20,187 nucleotides of DNA from an uncultured Acetatifactor sp. (GCA_934394815.1 CAKRRD010000048.1:1-20187), one strand, 5' to 3'. Positions 1 to 8,088 are shown, counted from the stretch's first letter. A program made the numbers and translations. The notes: generated from the letters alone by a model not told the origin.

Positions 1-159
1 GGCAAGAAAAAGAACACCAAGGAAGTTGACCTGGTTGCAAAGCTCTTCGATGAGTATGCTCCCAAGTATGCTACCCGCAAGGGTGGTTACACCAGAATCG
101 TTAAGATTGGTCAGCGTAAGGGTGACGCAGCTATGACTGTTGTTCTGGAATTAGTTTAA
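1..159 (+). CDS. rplQ: 50S ribosomal protein L17, C-terminal part
   Basis: The window opens inside this gene; the reading frame starts at base 1 and ends with TAA at 157-159, giving the last 52 residues. The sequence contains the [15 protein letters not shown] stretch and a short beta-strand end (MTVVLELV) typical of bacterial L17, a protein of the large ribosomal subunit near the exit tunnel. In Firmicutes rplQ closes the alpha operon (after rpoA) and is usually followed by the ecfA genes, as it is here apart from the inserted divergent peptidase. A strong hairpin terminator follows at 184-235. The 5' part of the gene is outside the window. Confidence 0.95.
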   Translation, partial: GKKKNTKEVDLVAKLFDEYAPKYATRKGGYTRIVKIGQRKGDAAMTVVLELV

Positions 160-183
160 TTCACAGCATATAAAATAGGCATT

Positions 184-235
184 AAAAAAGCGCCTTCGGA
201 AATGATTTAGGTCATTCCGGAGACGCTTTTTGTTT
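184..235. terminator. Bidirectional terminator between rplQ and the M15 peptidase gene
   Basis: An A-rich arm AAAAAGCGCCTTCGGAAATGA pairs, with a few mismatches, with TCATTCCGGAGACGCTTTTT around a short TTTAGG loop. The A-tract and T-tract on either side make it usable from both strands, which fits two convergent genes (rplQ on plus, the peptidase on minus). Confidence 0.85.
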
Positions 236-313
236 CGTGCGAAAGCATTTTTATTGCAATGGCAGCCGTTATGAACAGACGAGATATCGAATGTGTAGAT
301 AGAGGGGATGCCT

Positions 314-1261
314 TTACTCCATCACCTTCTGGAAGTGCTGGTAATCCTTGCAGGAGTTCCAATGTCCGCCCCAGGTGAAGCCATGCTCTTTGAACAACTG
401 ATAACACAGATCATTCTCGTCGATCTTATAAGGGAAGGAAGCGTTTCTGTCCGCATACACTGCTGCACTCTCAGGAGATACCCGTTCGCTGCCGTCCTTG
501 TTATAGCCCACATAAGGATTATAGAAAGGATTGATGTCGATGGCCAGCCCCAGCGCGTGCTTGGAGAGAGAAGACGTTCCTTCCACCGGGCGATAGTTAA
601 AACAGGAGGTATTATTATCTTCCATGGAGGCGAGATCGTCTCCGCCGTATTCGTCAATCAAAAGTACTTTTTCCAGCTGATATTCGTTGCAATACAGTTC
701 ATAAAAGATCTCCGTCAGGTCTTGCGCAATGTATTTGTTACAGATCAGTTCCCCTTCTGCAGGATTTCCTTCAAAATCATAATGCCAAATGTGCACATAT
801 CTCAGATCATCATAAGTAATTTCCACAGATTTCAACAGCACTTCCGAAGATTCAGCGTAGTTATCCACAGTGGCTGGATAAGAAACACCTGTTATGTATC
901 TCTGCAATTTCTCTGATAACGGCTCGTAATAGAAGCCTTCCGACAGGGTGCTACGCTGATCAGCCATAAGCTCTCCGTTCAGGGAAACACCGGTAAGAAC
1001 GGCAGTTTCCGCCATGGAAGATTCTTCCTGCAGGATTTCTGTCGTATTTGCGGGAGAATTGTCGACAGCAGACGCCGTACTGGGAGAAAGGGAAGGCGAC
1101 GGCTCTGCTGTCTGGTAAGCCAGTGTCGGGTTGTCAGCCGCGTAGTCTCCCAAAGTATAGGAATTGTGCTGTGATACCCGGAGCAGCCCTCCGGCCACCA
1201 CTGTGATGAGGGCAAGGATCCCCACCATTTTCCATATTTTATTGTGATCGATCGGATTCAT
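314..1261 (-). CDS. Membrane-anchored M15-family cell-wall peptidase (M15_4/CwlK-like)
   Basis: A 315-residue zinc peptidase expected to act outside the membrane on peptidoglycan peptide stems. Residues about 10-28 (KMVGILALITVVAGGLL) form one N-terminal membrane anchor, followed by a Ser/Thr/Pro-rich low-complexity spacer. The catalytic domain is at the C terminus. SLSKHALGLAIDINPF gives the SxHxxGxAxD zinc motif, and GGHWNSCKDYQHFQ gives the DxxH motif; the GG-W-D-HFQ pattern resembles L-Ala-D-Glu endopeptidases of the CwlK type more than VanY D,D-carboxypeptidases, but the substrate is not certain. I chose the start at 1261 because a near-perfect AGGAGG precedes it at the right distance; an ATG 21 bases upstream would place this Shine-Dalgarno site inside the gene. 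It is divergent from the ecfA operon and is likely a lineage-specific insertion between rplQ and ecfA. Confidence 0.85.
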   Translation of the reverse strand: MNPIDHNKIWKMVGILALITVVAGGLLRVSQHNSYTLGDYAADNPTLAYQTAEPSPSLSPSTASAVDNSPANTTEILQEESSMAETAVLTGVSLNGELMADQRSTLSEGFYYEPLSEKLQRYITGVSYPATVDNYAESSEVLLKSVEITYDDLRYVHIWHYDFEGNPAEGELICNKYIAQDLTEIFYELYCNEYQLEKVLLIDEYGGDDLASMEDNNTSCFNYRPVEGTSSLSKHALGLAIDINPFYNPYVGYNKDGSERVSPESAAVYADRNASFPYKIDENDLCYQLFKEHGFTWGGHWNSCKDYQHFQKVME

Positions 1262-1385
1262 AGAATTCCTCCTCGTTTTCATTTTTCATAGATTTTTCCA
1301 TAAAATGATACAAGCATAACTATAATGGTTTTTGGTGAAGCATACAAGAGATTTTGAAAAAGTCGCGCCAGTTCCCCGTTAAGTG

Positions 1386-1414
1386 TTGTAAATCTGTGAA
1401 TAATCTAGTAAAAT
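1386..1414 (+). promoter_or_regulatory. Sigma-A-type promoter of the ecfA1-ecfA2-ecfT operon
   Basis: TTGTAA at 1386-1391 and TAAAAT at 1409-1414 are separated by exactly 17 bases, about 75 bases upstream of the ecfA1 start. No riboswitch-like structure was recognised in the short leader. Confidence 0.6.
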
Positions 1415-1487
1415 AGGGGCGATATCATGCGGAAGCAGAAGATAACAGACTCTCCGGTACGAAAGTACCTATGGAATGGAGAATAGT

Positions 1488-2339
1488 ATGGAGATCATAA
1501 AAGCAAAAAATGTTGTATATGAATATATCCGCCGGGATGAGGAAGGCAATGTGGAAGGAATCACCAAGGCGGTGAACGATGTTTCTCTGGATATTGAGCA
1601 GGGACAGTTCATTGCCATTCTCGGGCATAACGGTTCCGGCAAGTCTACGCTTGCAAAACATATGAATGCCATTCTGAATCCCACGGAAGGAACTCTGTGG
1701 GTGGACGGCATGGATACCACAGAAGAGGATAATATCTGGAAAATCCGTCAGACTGCGGGAATGGTATTCCAGAATCCGGACAACCAGATCATCGGGCAGG
1801 TTGTAGAGGAGGATGTGGGATTCGGCCCGGAAAATATGGGCATCCCCACGGAGGAGATCTGGCAGCGCGTAGAAGAGAGCCTGCGGGCAGTGGGCATGTA
1901 CGAATACCGGAAGTATTCGCCGAATAAATTGTCCGGCGGACAGAAGCAGAGAGTGTCTATTGCCGGTGTACTGGCCATGCATCCGAAATGTATCGTGCTG
2001 GACGAGCCCACCGCCATGCTGGATCCCAGCGGACGTAAGGAAGTCATCCGGGCTGTCCGGGGATTGAATCAGGTGGAGGGCGTCACACTGATCCTGATCA
2101 CCCATTATATGGAAGAGATCATTCATGCGGACAAGGTCTTCGTGATGGACGGTGGCAGGATCGCCATGCAGGGAACACCCAGGGAGATCTTTTCCCAGGT
2201 GGAACAGCTGAAAAAATTACGTCTGGATGTGCCGCAGGTAACGTTGCTGGCCTATGAATTACAGAAAAAAGGAATTCCGCTGCCGGACGGCATACTGACC
2301 CGTGAGGAACTGCTGCAGGCACTGGGCTATGCAAAATAA
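1488..2339 (+). CDS. ecfA1: Energy-coupling factor transporter ATP-binding protein EcfA1
   Basis: A 283-residue ABC ATPase, first of the two nucleotide-binding subunits of the ECF module. With EcfA2 and EcfT it powers exchangeable S-components that import vitamins (riboflavin, folate, biotin, thiamine) or metal ions. The Walker A motif GHNGSGKST is at residues 46-54, the signature LSGGQKQR and Walker [13 protein letters not shown] follow, and the switch His lies in LITHYMEE. I prefer the ATG at 1488 ([13 protein letters not shown]) over the in-frame ATG at 1476, because TGGAG at about 1477-1481 is then well placed as ribosome-binding site. It is the first gene of an operon with ecfA2, ecfT and probably truA; no S-component gene is adjacent, as expected for a shared (group II) ECF module. 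Confidence 0.93.
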   Translation: MEIIKAKNVVYEYIRRDEEGNVEGITKAVNDVSLDIEQGQFIAILGHNGSGKSTLAKHMNAILNPTEGTLWVDGMDTTEEDNIWKIRQTAGMVFQNPDNQIIGQVVEEDVGFGPENMGIPTEEIWQRVEESLRAVGMYEYRKYSPNKLSGGQKQRVSIAGVLAMHPKCIVLDEPTAMLDPSGRKEVIRAVRGLNQVEGVTLILITHYMEEIIHADKVFVMDGGRIAMQGTPREIFSQVEQLKKLRLDVPQVTLLAYELQKKGIPLPDGILTREELLQALGYAK

Positions 2340-2376
2340 TGGCGGAGAAAGAAAGCAACGGGAAAGGACAGGACAA

Positions 2377-3234
2377 ATGTCTATCATATTAGATCATGTA
2401 AATTATGTATATGGTGCAGACACACCGCTGGCAGTCCATGCCCTGAAGGATGTCTGCCTGAAGATACCGGAAGGACAGTTCATCGGTATCATCGGACATA
2501 CCGGCTCCGGCAAGTCCACACTGATGCAGCATTTGAACGGACTGATCCGCGCTACCGACGGACATATTTATTTTAACGGAGAAGACATCTACGACAAGGA
2601 TTATGACATGAAGAAGCTCCGCAGCAAGGTGGGATTGGTATTCCAGTACCCGGAGCACCAGCTGTTTGAAATCGATGTATTCAGCGATGTCTGCTTCGGA
2701 CCGAAGAATCTGGGACTGGACAAAAAAGAGGTAGAGCTGCGGGCCTACGATGCTTTGAAAAAAGTCGGCCTGCCGGACGAGCTTTTTTATCAGTCACCCT
2801 TTGAATTGTCCGGAGGACAGAAACGCCGCGTGGCGATCGCCGGTGTGCTGGCCATGAAGCCGGAGGTGCTGATTCTGGATGAGCCTACGGCCGGACTGGA
2901 TCCCAAGGGAAGAGACGAGATCCTGCAACAGATCAAAAAATTACAGACCGAGACCGGACTTACGATCCTGTTGGTATCTCACAGTATGGAAGATGTGGCG
3001 GAGTATGTGGACCGCATCATTGTAATGAACAAAGGAAGTGTCATGTATGACGATACGCCGAGAGAAGTATTTAAGCATTACAAAGAGCTGGAAGCGGTAG
3101 GACTGGCCGCACCGCAGGTCACCTACATCATGCACGATCTGAGAGCCAGAGGCGCAGATGTGGATGTGGATGCCACGACGATAGAGGAAGCAGCGGAAGA
3201 GATCGCCAGAGTCTGGAAAGCAAAGCACAAGTAA
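2377..3234 (+). CDS. ecfA2: Energy-coupling factor transporter ATP-binding protein EcfA2
   Basis: A 285-residue ABC ATPase, partner of EcfA1. Walker A GHTGSGKST is at residues 40-48; the Q-loop reads LVFQYPEHQLFE, with the second Q typical of the ECF family; the signature is LSGGQKRR, Walker B is LILDEPTAGLDP, and the switch His is in LVSHSME. The ATG at 2377 is chosen because the protein then begins with the family-type MSIILDHVNYVY and an AAAGGA site lies upstream. The open frame continues upstream into the end of ecfA1, but that part is in a different frame from ecfA1 and is not family-like. It lies 37 bases after ecfA1 in the same operon. Confidence 0.93.
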   Translation: MSIILDHVNYVYGADTPLAVHALKDVCLKIPEGQFIGIIGHTGSGKSTLMQHLNGLIRATDGHIYFNGEDIYDKDYDMKKLRSKVGLVFQYPEHQLFEIDVFSDVCFGPKNLGLDKKEVELRAYDALKKVGLPDELFYQSPFELSGGQKRRVAIAGVLAMKPEVLILDEPTAGLDPKGRDEILQQIKKLQTETGLTILLVSHSMEDVAEYVDRIIVMNKGSVMYDDTPREVFKHYKELEAVGLAAPQVTYIMHDLRARGADVDVDATTIEEAAEEIARVWKAKHK

Positions 3235-3305
3235 GAGAAGCATGAGGGAAGATGCGGGTTCTGACCCGGAAACATGGGCGGGCGGAAACCCAGGTAAGGA
3301 GCAAT

Positions 3306-4115
3306 ATGCTTAGAGATATTACATTAGGACAATATTATCAGACAGAATCAGTGATCCACAAAATGGACCCCAGAGTCAAGCTGGGAGGAACCCTTCTGTT
3401 TATTATTTCACTGTTCTTTTTTAACAATTATGCGGGATATGTGGTCGCCGCCCTGTTCCTGGGACTGGTGATCCATCTGTCAAGGGTACCGTTCAAGTTC
3501 ATGGTAAAGGGAATGAAGACCATCGTCCTGCTGATGATGATCACGGTGGTGTTCAATCTGTTCCTGACACAGGGAACACCGCTTGTGACGATCTGGAAGC
3601 TCACCATAACACAGGAAGGATTGAAAATGGCTATTTCCATGGCCATCCGCCTGACGCTTCTGATCATCGGATCCTCCGTAATGACCCTGACTACTACGCC
3701 GAACAACCTGACGGACGGGATGGAGAAAATGATGGGACCCCTGAAAGTATTTAAGGTGCCCGTACATGAAGTGGCCATGATGATGTCCATTGCCCTTCGT
3801 TTTATTCCTATTTTATTAGAAGAAACAGATAAGATCATGAAGGCACAGATCGCCAGAGGAGCGGATTTCGAGAGTGGCAATATCTTCAAGCGCGCCAAGG
3901 CCATGGTGCCCCTGTTAGTGCCGCTGTTTATCTCCGCCTTCCGCAGAGCCAACGATCTGGCCATGGCCATGGAAGCCAGATGCTATCGAGGCGGCGAGGG
4001 CAGAACCAAGATGAAGCCGTTAGTCTATCATAAGAGAGATTATATTGCTTATGGCTGTATCGCAGCTTATATGGTAATCAGTATTGCAGCAGGAAGACTG
4101 CCGTTTTTACCGTAG
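3306..4115 (+). CDS. ecfT: Energy-coupling factor transporter transmembrane protein EcfT
   Basis: The 269-residue integral membrane scaffold that couples the two EcfA ATPases to the S-component. The N terminus MLRDITLGQYYQTES is typical of Firmicute EcfT. Several hydrophobic segments are visible (around LLFIISLFFFNNYAGYVVAALF, TIVLLMMITVVFNLF, LTLLIIGSSVM and near the C terminus). The two cytoplasmic coupling motifs are present as QIARGADF and EARCYRGG; these X-Arg-X helices dock into the EcfA subunits. I start at the ATG at 3306, preceded by AAGGA; an upstream in-frame ATG at 3252 would add residues not typical of the family. It is the third gene of the ecf operon. Confidence 0.93.
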   Translation: MLRDITLGQYYQTESVIHKMDPRVKLGGTLLFIISLFFFNNYAGYVVAALFLGLVIHLSRVPFKFMVKGMKTIVLLMMITVVFNLFLTQGTPLVTIWKLTITQEGLKMAISMAIRLTLLIIGSSVMTLTTTPNNLTDGMEKMMGPLKVFKVPVHEVAMMMSIALRFIPILLEETDKIMKAQIARGADFESGNIFKRAKAMVPLLVPLFISAFRRANDLAMAMEARCYRGGEGRTKMKPLVYHKRDYIAYGCIAAYMVISIAAGRLPFLP

Positions 4116-4170
4116 CTGACACAAGGAAGCTGCCGGGGACGGTGGACCGGGGAGAAAGAGGGGAAAAGCC

Positions 4171-4947
4171 GTGGAAACGGAAAACATGACACAGACAGAG
4201 AAAACAACCAGAAGAGTACGCCTGACCGTGGCATATGACGGAACGAATTACCACGGCTGGCAGATCCAGAACAACGGAATCACTATCGAAAGCGAATTGA
4301 ACCGGTGTCTGACCGATCTGCTGCGGGAGCCTGTTGAGGTCATCGGTGCCAGCCGGACAGATTCCGGTGTGCATGCACTGGGGAATATCGCTGTGTTTGA
4401 CACGACCAGCCGGATGCCTGCGGAGAAAATTTCTTATGCGCTGAACCAGAGACTTCCGGAGGATATCCGGATACAAAAGTCCGAACAGGTGCCGGATGAC
4501 TGGCATCCCCGCAGATGCGACAGCCGCAAGACCTATGAATACCGGATCTACCGGGCACAGTTCCCCATGCCGGTGAAACGTCTGTATTCGCTGTTTACTT
4601 ATTATGAACTGGATATGAACCGGATGCAGGAGGCAGCGGCCTATCTGGAGGGAGAGCATGATTTCAAAAGCTTCTGTCAGACCGGAGCCCAGGTGGAATC
4701 CACCGTGCGTACCCTCTATAGTGTGGAGGTGGAAGAACAGGGAGAGCATGACCTTGTGATCCGGGTCTGCGGGAATGGTTTTCTGTATAATATGGTAAGG
4801 ATTATTGTGGGGACGCTTCTGGACATCGGACAGGGAAAGCGGGATCCCATGGACATTTTTTCGATTCTGGAAGCAAAAGACCGCGGTGCAGCGGGACCTA
4901 CGGCACCGGCTCATGGACTGACACTGATGAAATATGAGTTCCTGTGA
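4171..4947 (+). CDS. truA: tRNA pseudouridine(38-40) synthase TruA
   Basis: A 258-residue enzyme that isomerises uridines 38-40 in the anticodon arm of many tRNAs to pseudouridine. The catalytic Asp is D64 in the motif SRTDSGVHA. Other family motifs are AYDGTNYHGWQ near the N terminus and GNGFLYNMVRIIVGTL in the C-terminal half. The start is a GTG at 4171, about seven bases after a GAGGGG site; the ATG at 4186 (MTQTEKTT) is an alternative and would remove five residues. It lies 55 bases downstream of ecfT and is probably co-transcribed, a common Firmicute arrangement (ecfA-ecfA-ecfT-truA). A weak hairpin (AAAGCA/TGCTTT, 4971-4991) follows and may be a poor terminator. Confidence 0.95.
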   Translation: METENMTQTEKTTRRVRLTVAYDGTNYHGWQIQNNGITIESELNRCLTDLLREPVEVIGASRTDSGVHALGNIAVFDTTSRMPAEKISYALNQRLPEDIRIQKSEQVPDDWHPRRCDSRKTYEYRIYRAQFPMPVKRLYSLFTYYELDMNRMQEAAAYLEGEHDFKSFCQTGAQVESTVRTLYSVEVEEQGEHDLVIRVCGNGFLYNMVRIIVGTLLDIGQGKRDPMDIFSILEAKDRGAAGPTAPAHGLTLMKYEFL

Positions 4948-5074
4948 CAAATTCATCCCGCACCATTCGCAAAGCAGCGTTATCGTGCTTTCCGTCATTG
5001 CGTGGTTCTCTTTACTCATATACCGGCGATCAACTCACAGAACGTGAAAATAGTGAAAAAGTTTAAAATTTATC

Positions 5075-5103
5075 TTGACACTCATGGAGTGGTATCATAT
5101 AAT
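5075..5103 (+). promoter_or_regulatory. Consensus sigma-A promoter of the rplM-rpsI operon
   Basis: A perfect TTGACA at 5075-5080 and a perfect TATAAT at 5098-5103 are separated by 17 bases. This is the best promoter match in the window and lies about 170 bases before rplM, leaving room for a regulated leader. Confidence 0.9.
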
Positions 5104-5109
5104 ATATGA

Positions 5110-5270
5110 CTGTGACAGTGTTTCAATATGCTGAGTCAAAGCCCCGACAAAGCATTGAAATAAAGTATTCAACCGTTTTGGGAAGAAGTAAAATGTAGCC
5201 GGACATCTGCAGATTACCGTCGGACCAGAACACTGAAAAAGTCGATCACGAATCGGCGAAAGTAATATGG
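5110..5270 (+). promoter_or_regulatory. Structured 5' leader of rplM (candidate L13 leader)
   Basis: The roughly 165-base leader between promoter and rplM can fold extensively. CAGTGTT (5116-5122) pairs with AACACTG (5229-5235). TTTCAAT plus GCT (5121-5132) pairs with AGCATTGAAA (5151-5160), which competes with a TTGAA/TTCAA hairpin (5155-5172). CGAT/ATCG forms a small hairpin at 5243-5255. L13 leaders upstream of rplM are known in Firmicutes and are thought to mediate ribosomal-protein autoregulation; the assignment rests on location and on recognition from memory, not on a covariance search. Confidence 0.5.
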
Positions 5271-5280
5271 AGGGAACATA

Positions 5281-5709
5281 ATGAAAACATTTATGGCTAG
5301 TCCAGCTACAATCGATAGAAAATGGTATGTAGTAGACGCTACTGACATGACCTTAGGCCGTCTGGCATCTGAGGTTGCTAAAGTGCTGAGAGGCAAGAAT
5401 AAGCCTATCTTCACTCCCCACATCGACTGCGGTGACAACGTTATCGTTATCAATGCTGAGAAGATCAAAGTAACCGGTAAGAAGATGGATCAGAAGGTAT
5501 ATTATCATCATTCCGATTACGTTGGTGGCTTAAAAGAAGCTACCCTGAGAGAGAAATTAGAAAAGAAGCCTGAGCAGGTAATCGAGCTTGCAGTTAAGGG
5601 CATGCTTCCCAAGGGACCTTTAGGAAGACAGATGTTCACCAAACTTCACGTATATGCAGGACCTGAGCACAAGCATGAAGCTCAGAAGCCTGAAGTACTG
5701 ACATTCTAA
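5281..5709 (+). CDS. rplM: 50S ribosomal protein L13
   Basis: A 142-residue ribosomal protein, the normal length for L13, an early-assembly protein of the large subunit. Recognised by [29 protein letters not shown] near the N terminus and [25 protein letters not shown] near the C terminus. AGGGAA lies upstream of the ATG. It is followed 25 bases later by rpsI, the universal L13-S9 pair. Confidence 0.98.
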   Translation: MKTFMASPATIDRKWYVVDATDMTLGRLASEVAKVLRGKNKPIFTPHIDCGDNVIVINAEKIKVTGKKMDQKVYYHHSDYVGGLKEATLREKLEKKPEQVIELAVKGMLPKGPLGRQMFTKLHVYAGPEHKHEAQKPEVLTF

Positions 5710-5734
5710 AGGACTGAGAGGAGGAAAATAAATC

Positions 5735-6130
5735 ATGGCTAAAACAGAAAGATACTACGGAACCGGTAGAAGAAAGAAATCCATCGCCAGAGTATATTTA
5801 GTACCCGGTAATGGTAATATTACAATCAATAAGAGAAGCATTGATGAGTACTTCGGTCTGGAGACTCTGAAGGTTATCGTTCGTCAGCCTCTGGCAGCTA
5901 CTGAGACTGCTGAGAAGTTCGACGTTCTGGTTAACGTTCGCGGTGGCGGATACACCGGCCAGGCTGGTGCGATCAGACACGGTATTGCAAGAGCACTGCT
6001 TCAGGTAGACGGTGATTTCAGACCCGTTCTGAAGAAGGCTGGATTCCTTACCAGAGACCCTCGTATGAAGGAAAGAAAGAAATACGGTCTCAAAGCAGCT
6101 CGTCGCGCACCTCAGTTCAGCAAGAGATAA
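5735..6130 (+). CDS. rpsI: 30S ribosomal protein S9
   Basis: A 131-residue small-subunit protein whose C-terminal tail reaches the P-site tRNA. Diagnostic parts are [19 protein letters not shown] at the N terminus, [19 protein letters not shown] in the middle, and the basic end [17 protein letters not shown] with the conserved terminal Lys-Arg. GAGGAGG precedes the ATG. This is the last host gene on the left side; element-like sequence begins after its terminator. Confidence 0.98.
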   Translation: MAKTERYYGTGRRKKSIARVYLVPGNGNITINKRSIDEYFGLETLKVIVRQPLAATETAEKFDVLVNVRGGGYTGQAGAIRHGIARALLQVDGDFRPVLKKAGFLTRDPRMKERKKYGLKAARRAPQFSKR

Positions 6131-6161
6131 TCGACTGCTCAGACTATATCAAAATGGTTCA

Positions 6162-6195
6162 AAAAGCCCGGAAAATCAAGGTTTTCCGGGCTTTT
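6162..6195 (+). terminator. Strong intrinsic terminator after rpsI
   Basis: A perfect 14-bp stem, AAAAGCCCGGAAAA (6162-6175) with TTTTCCGGGCTTTT (6182-6195), around a 6-base loop. It ends in T's, so it should terminate the rplM-rpsI transcript efficiently and would also work on the other strand. Confidence 0.93.
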
Positions 6196-6408
6196 GCTAT
6201 ATCTAAACGGGCTGATATGGTTTGACCAAATTTGGCAAAACGAGAGCCGATTTCATCCAATTTTTAGTGGTCCGCAAGTGGTTAACTGGCTAAAAAGAGG
6301 GCAAAAAGAGGGGGAAGTGGTTCCCAAAGTGGTTAACCGAGAGCCGATTTTTGGGGTGCTTTTCAGCCCTCCTTCCCCTCGTTTTTTGGCTGTGGCAGTT
6401 TGGCATAG
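6196..6408. repeat. Repeat-bearing noncoding stretch after the rpsI terminator
   Basis: No convincing gene. A 13-base direct repeat CGAGAGCCGATTT occurs at 6241-6253 and 6338-6350, and an 11-base repeat AAGTGGTTAAC at 6276-6286 and 6327-6337, with a partial AAGTGGTT at 6315-6322. An open frame of 77 codons crosses this region, but it begins inside the terminator and has Trp-rich, repeat-derived content, so I do not call it a gene. The stretch lies just upstream of the TnpV remnant and is probably old transposon-end sequence. Confidence 0.5.
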
Positions 6409-6570
6409 TTTCAAAGTCAACGGTTAGATACCATCATGGAGCAGATGAAAATTGCCGAGGGCGTAACCGAGAAATTAAAGTGTACCCGTCAAATGGAATG
6501 GGTGCAGCGTTGCAATAACATTGGCAATCGGGCAGAAGAAATCGTTTTGCATGAGATGATTTATTTATAA
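6409..6570 (+). pseudogene. tnpV: TnpV-type transposon protein, C-terminal remnant
   Basis: After an in-frame TAG at 6406-6408 the frame reads to TAA at 6568-6570 (53 codons). The residues include AEGVTEKLK, QMEWVQRCNNIGNRAEEIV and a hydrophobic Ile-Tyr end, which match the conserved C-terminal part of TnpV, a roughly 110-120-residue protein of unknown role carried by Tn4451-type and related clostridial mobile elements. The N-terminal half is missing and only an internal ATG (6436) is available, so this is a 5'-truncated remnant. It marks the sequence after rpsI as mobile-element derived. Confidence 0.8.
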
Positions 6571-6659
6571 CGGTATGGTAGAATGATTATCGCAAATTGA
6601 TATCTATTCAACTCAACGTTGAGACTCCCTTCAACGCTTAGTATGTTCCAAATAAATTC

Positions 6660-6689
6660 TCTATTTGATATACTGAGGTCAAATATAGT
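6660..6689 (+). promoter_or_regulatory. Inverted repeat in front of the HTH regulator gene
   Basis: ATTTGA and TCAAAT form an inverted repeat around TATACTGAGG, directly upstream of the Shine-Dalgarno site, with a TATAGT hexamer at 6684-6689 as a possible -10. The location suits an autoregulatory operator, but that is inference. A CAACGTTG palindrome lies about 50 bases further upstream. Confidence 0.35.
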
Positions 6690-6707
6690 ATAAAGGAGAT
6701 TTGTTTT

Positions 6708-7442
6708 ATAGATCAGAAAAAAATAGGTGCATTTATTGCACAGTGTAGAAAAGAAAAAAGTCTAACACAAATACAGCTTGCCGAACTATTAGATATTACC
6801 AATCAGGCGGTTTCTAAATGGGAAAATGGTAGAGGAATGCCCGATGTGTCGCTTTTACAACCTTTATGTGATGCTTTGGGCATTAGTTTGAACGAGCTTT
6901 TTTCTGGGGAACATATATCGGCAGAGGAATATAAAGGAAAGGTGGAAGAAAATATTTCCAAACTTTACAAAGAAAAGCAAATTGCCAATCTTAAACCAAT
7001 AAAATACTTATTCTCTACATGTTCTAATGTAACATTGCTTGTAGCAGTGATTGAATTAGCTGTTGGCTTTATTGGGAATTTTTTTAATCCAACTATATTG
7101 AAGGTCATGCTGCTCAATGCCTCTGTGTGGATAATGTTGTTTCTGATTTCAGTGGGTAAGCTGACATACGATAAGAAAAAATTGAAAAACCTGAAGCATT
7201 CAGGTACTTGCATAGACTCTGAAATCAAGGATATAATTCCAGCATCATGGATTAGGGTTGGAAATTACATCTGTTGCAGAATTGTATGTGGATTTATTTA
7301 CGAGGGTAAGGAATACAAAGCAGTAAGTAATTACTATGTTTTGACACCATTTCAACGAAAGGAGGATTTATATGCGAATGTTTTTATCGAGCAAAACAAT
7401 CCTACCAAATATAGTATAGAACTTTTTCAAGAAAGTAGGTAA
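6708..7442 (+). CDS. Membrane-tethered XRE-type HTH regulator with an ATA in place of the start codon
   Basis: Read from 6708 this is a 244-residue protein. Residues 2-60 are an XRE helix-turn-helix (KKIGAFIAQCRKEKSLTQ, then ITNQAVSKWENGRGMPDVSLL). A charged linker follows, then two hydrophobic segments near residues 103-120 and 126-148, and a C-terminal domain of about 85 residues resembling the small DUF3592-like extracytoplasmic folds. This is a common gut-Firmicute design in which a DNA-binding domain is anchored to the membrane. The frame is open from the TGA at 6666, but has no ATG, GTG or TTG before the ATG at 6837, which would remove most of the HTH. An AAAGGAG site (6692-6698) stands nine bases before ATA at 6708, exactly where ATG is expected, so the start was probably ATG and mutated. 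Expression may be low or absent. Confidence 0.7.
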   Translation: MDQKKIGAFIAQCRKEKSLTQIQLAELLDITNQAVSKWENGRGMPDVSLLQPLCDALGISLNELFSGEHISAEEYKGKVEENISKLYKEKQIANLKPIKYLFSTCSNVTLLVAVIELAVGFIGNFFNPTILKVMLLNASVWIMLFLISVGKLTYDKKKLKNLKHSGTCIDSEIKDIIPASWIRVGNYICCRIVCGFIYEGKEYKAVSNYYVLTPFQRKEDLYANVFIEQNNPTKYSIELFQESR

Positions 7443-7481
7443 TTCAGTCAAGAATTTCTCAAAAATCATATAAGCCCATTT

Positions 7482-7530
7482 AAAGCTGTCGTTGCAGGAA
7501 AGTCCCGTGATGACAGCTTTCTTTCTTATC
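7482..7530. terminator. Terminator after the HTH regulator gene
   Basis: AAAGCTGTC (7482-7490) pairs perfectly with GACAGCTTT (7512-7520), followed by CTTTCTTATC. The stem would end transcription of the regulator gene 40 bases after its stop. Confidence 0.65.
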
Positions 7531-7785
7531 GTTTTTTCCGCTGGCTGATAGGCGTTCCCATTTTCTTTGACTTTTTGAGAATACGAATGCGGGTGTAAAG
7601 AAAATCCTTACCCAACTCTCCAAACTTTCATAACAGGGATAGATACTCCATTTGCGGAGGGAGGAACGGCTTTTCTTCGCCGCACCTTCCTCCGCTTTTT
7701 CTTTTTTGTCTGTATCCTTGTCTTTTGCCTGTCCGCACCGGATAATATGAGTAGAATAAGAAGCGTAGAAAAGAAGTGGAAACAG
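7531..7785. other. Gene-poor stretch, no convincing gene
   Basis: Between the HTH regulator terminator and the next gene, no frame has a credible start or recognisable product. The minus strand has an open frame of 149 codons, but it runs antisense into the next gene and reads as low-complexity Lys/Glu followed by unfamiliar sequence. The C/T-rich plus strand (7680-7735) resembles the 3' end of a minus-strand gene rich in Lys/Glu codons and may be a relic; I cannot identify it. Confidence 0.4.
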
Positions 7786-8088
7786 ATGCTGACCTTTGAA
7801 AAGGTGCTGGAGATTTTTGCGGATTACCTGACCGCAGACGAGACCATAGAAGTTTATATCAGCCGCCATGGATGTGTAAGAGTTGAATTTGACCAAGATT
7901 TTCACTATTGCTCTGGCGAGGTGTGCCATACTCCCAAGGAACTGTTCGACCTCTTAGCCGATGATTACCGGACTTATCTGGAGATTGAACTGACCAAAGG
8001 AAAACGGGAAGTGACGGAAGATGATGAGAGAGAAGCGGATGCCCTGTGCAAACGGCATCTGGAGCGTTGGAAGGAGGAACAGGAATGA
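7786..8088 (+). CDS. Conserved small hypothetical protein of Tn1549-type elements
   Basis: A 100-residue, acidic, soluble-looking protein beginning MLTFEKVLEIFADYLTADE and ending in a charged helix (RHLERWKEEQE). No catalytic motif is visible. It overlaps the following CD1845-like gene by four bases (ATGA), so the two are translationally coupled, an arrangement I recognise from conjugative elements of gut Clostridia. An in-frame ATG at 7747 would add 13 residues; I prefer 7786 because the added part is not family-like, but neither start has a strong Shine-Dalgarno site. Function unknown. Confidence 0.65.
   Translation: MLTFEKVLEIFADYLTADETIEVYISRHGCVRVEFDQDFHYCSGEVCHTPKELFDLLADDYRTYLEIELTKGKREVTEDDEREADALCKRHLERWKEEQE

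Noticed and set aside
314..1261. M15 peptidase considered as VanY of a glycopeptide-resistance cluster
   Set aside because: It lies in the host part between rplQ and ecfA, with no van genes near, and its DYQHF motif fits CwlK-like endopeptidases better.
6196..6427. 77-codon open frame after the rpsI terminator
   Set aside because: It starts within the terminator stem, has repeat-derived composition, and shows no ribosome-binding site.
7480..7929. 149-codon minus-strand open frame
   Set aside because: It is antisense to the more credible 7786-8088 gene, has no ribosome-binding site at its start, and matches no family I recognise.
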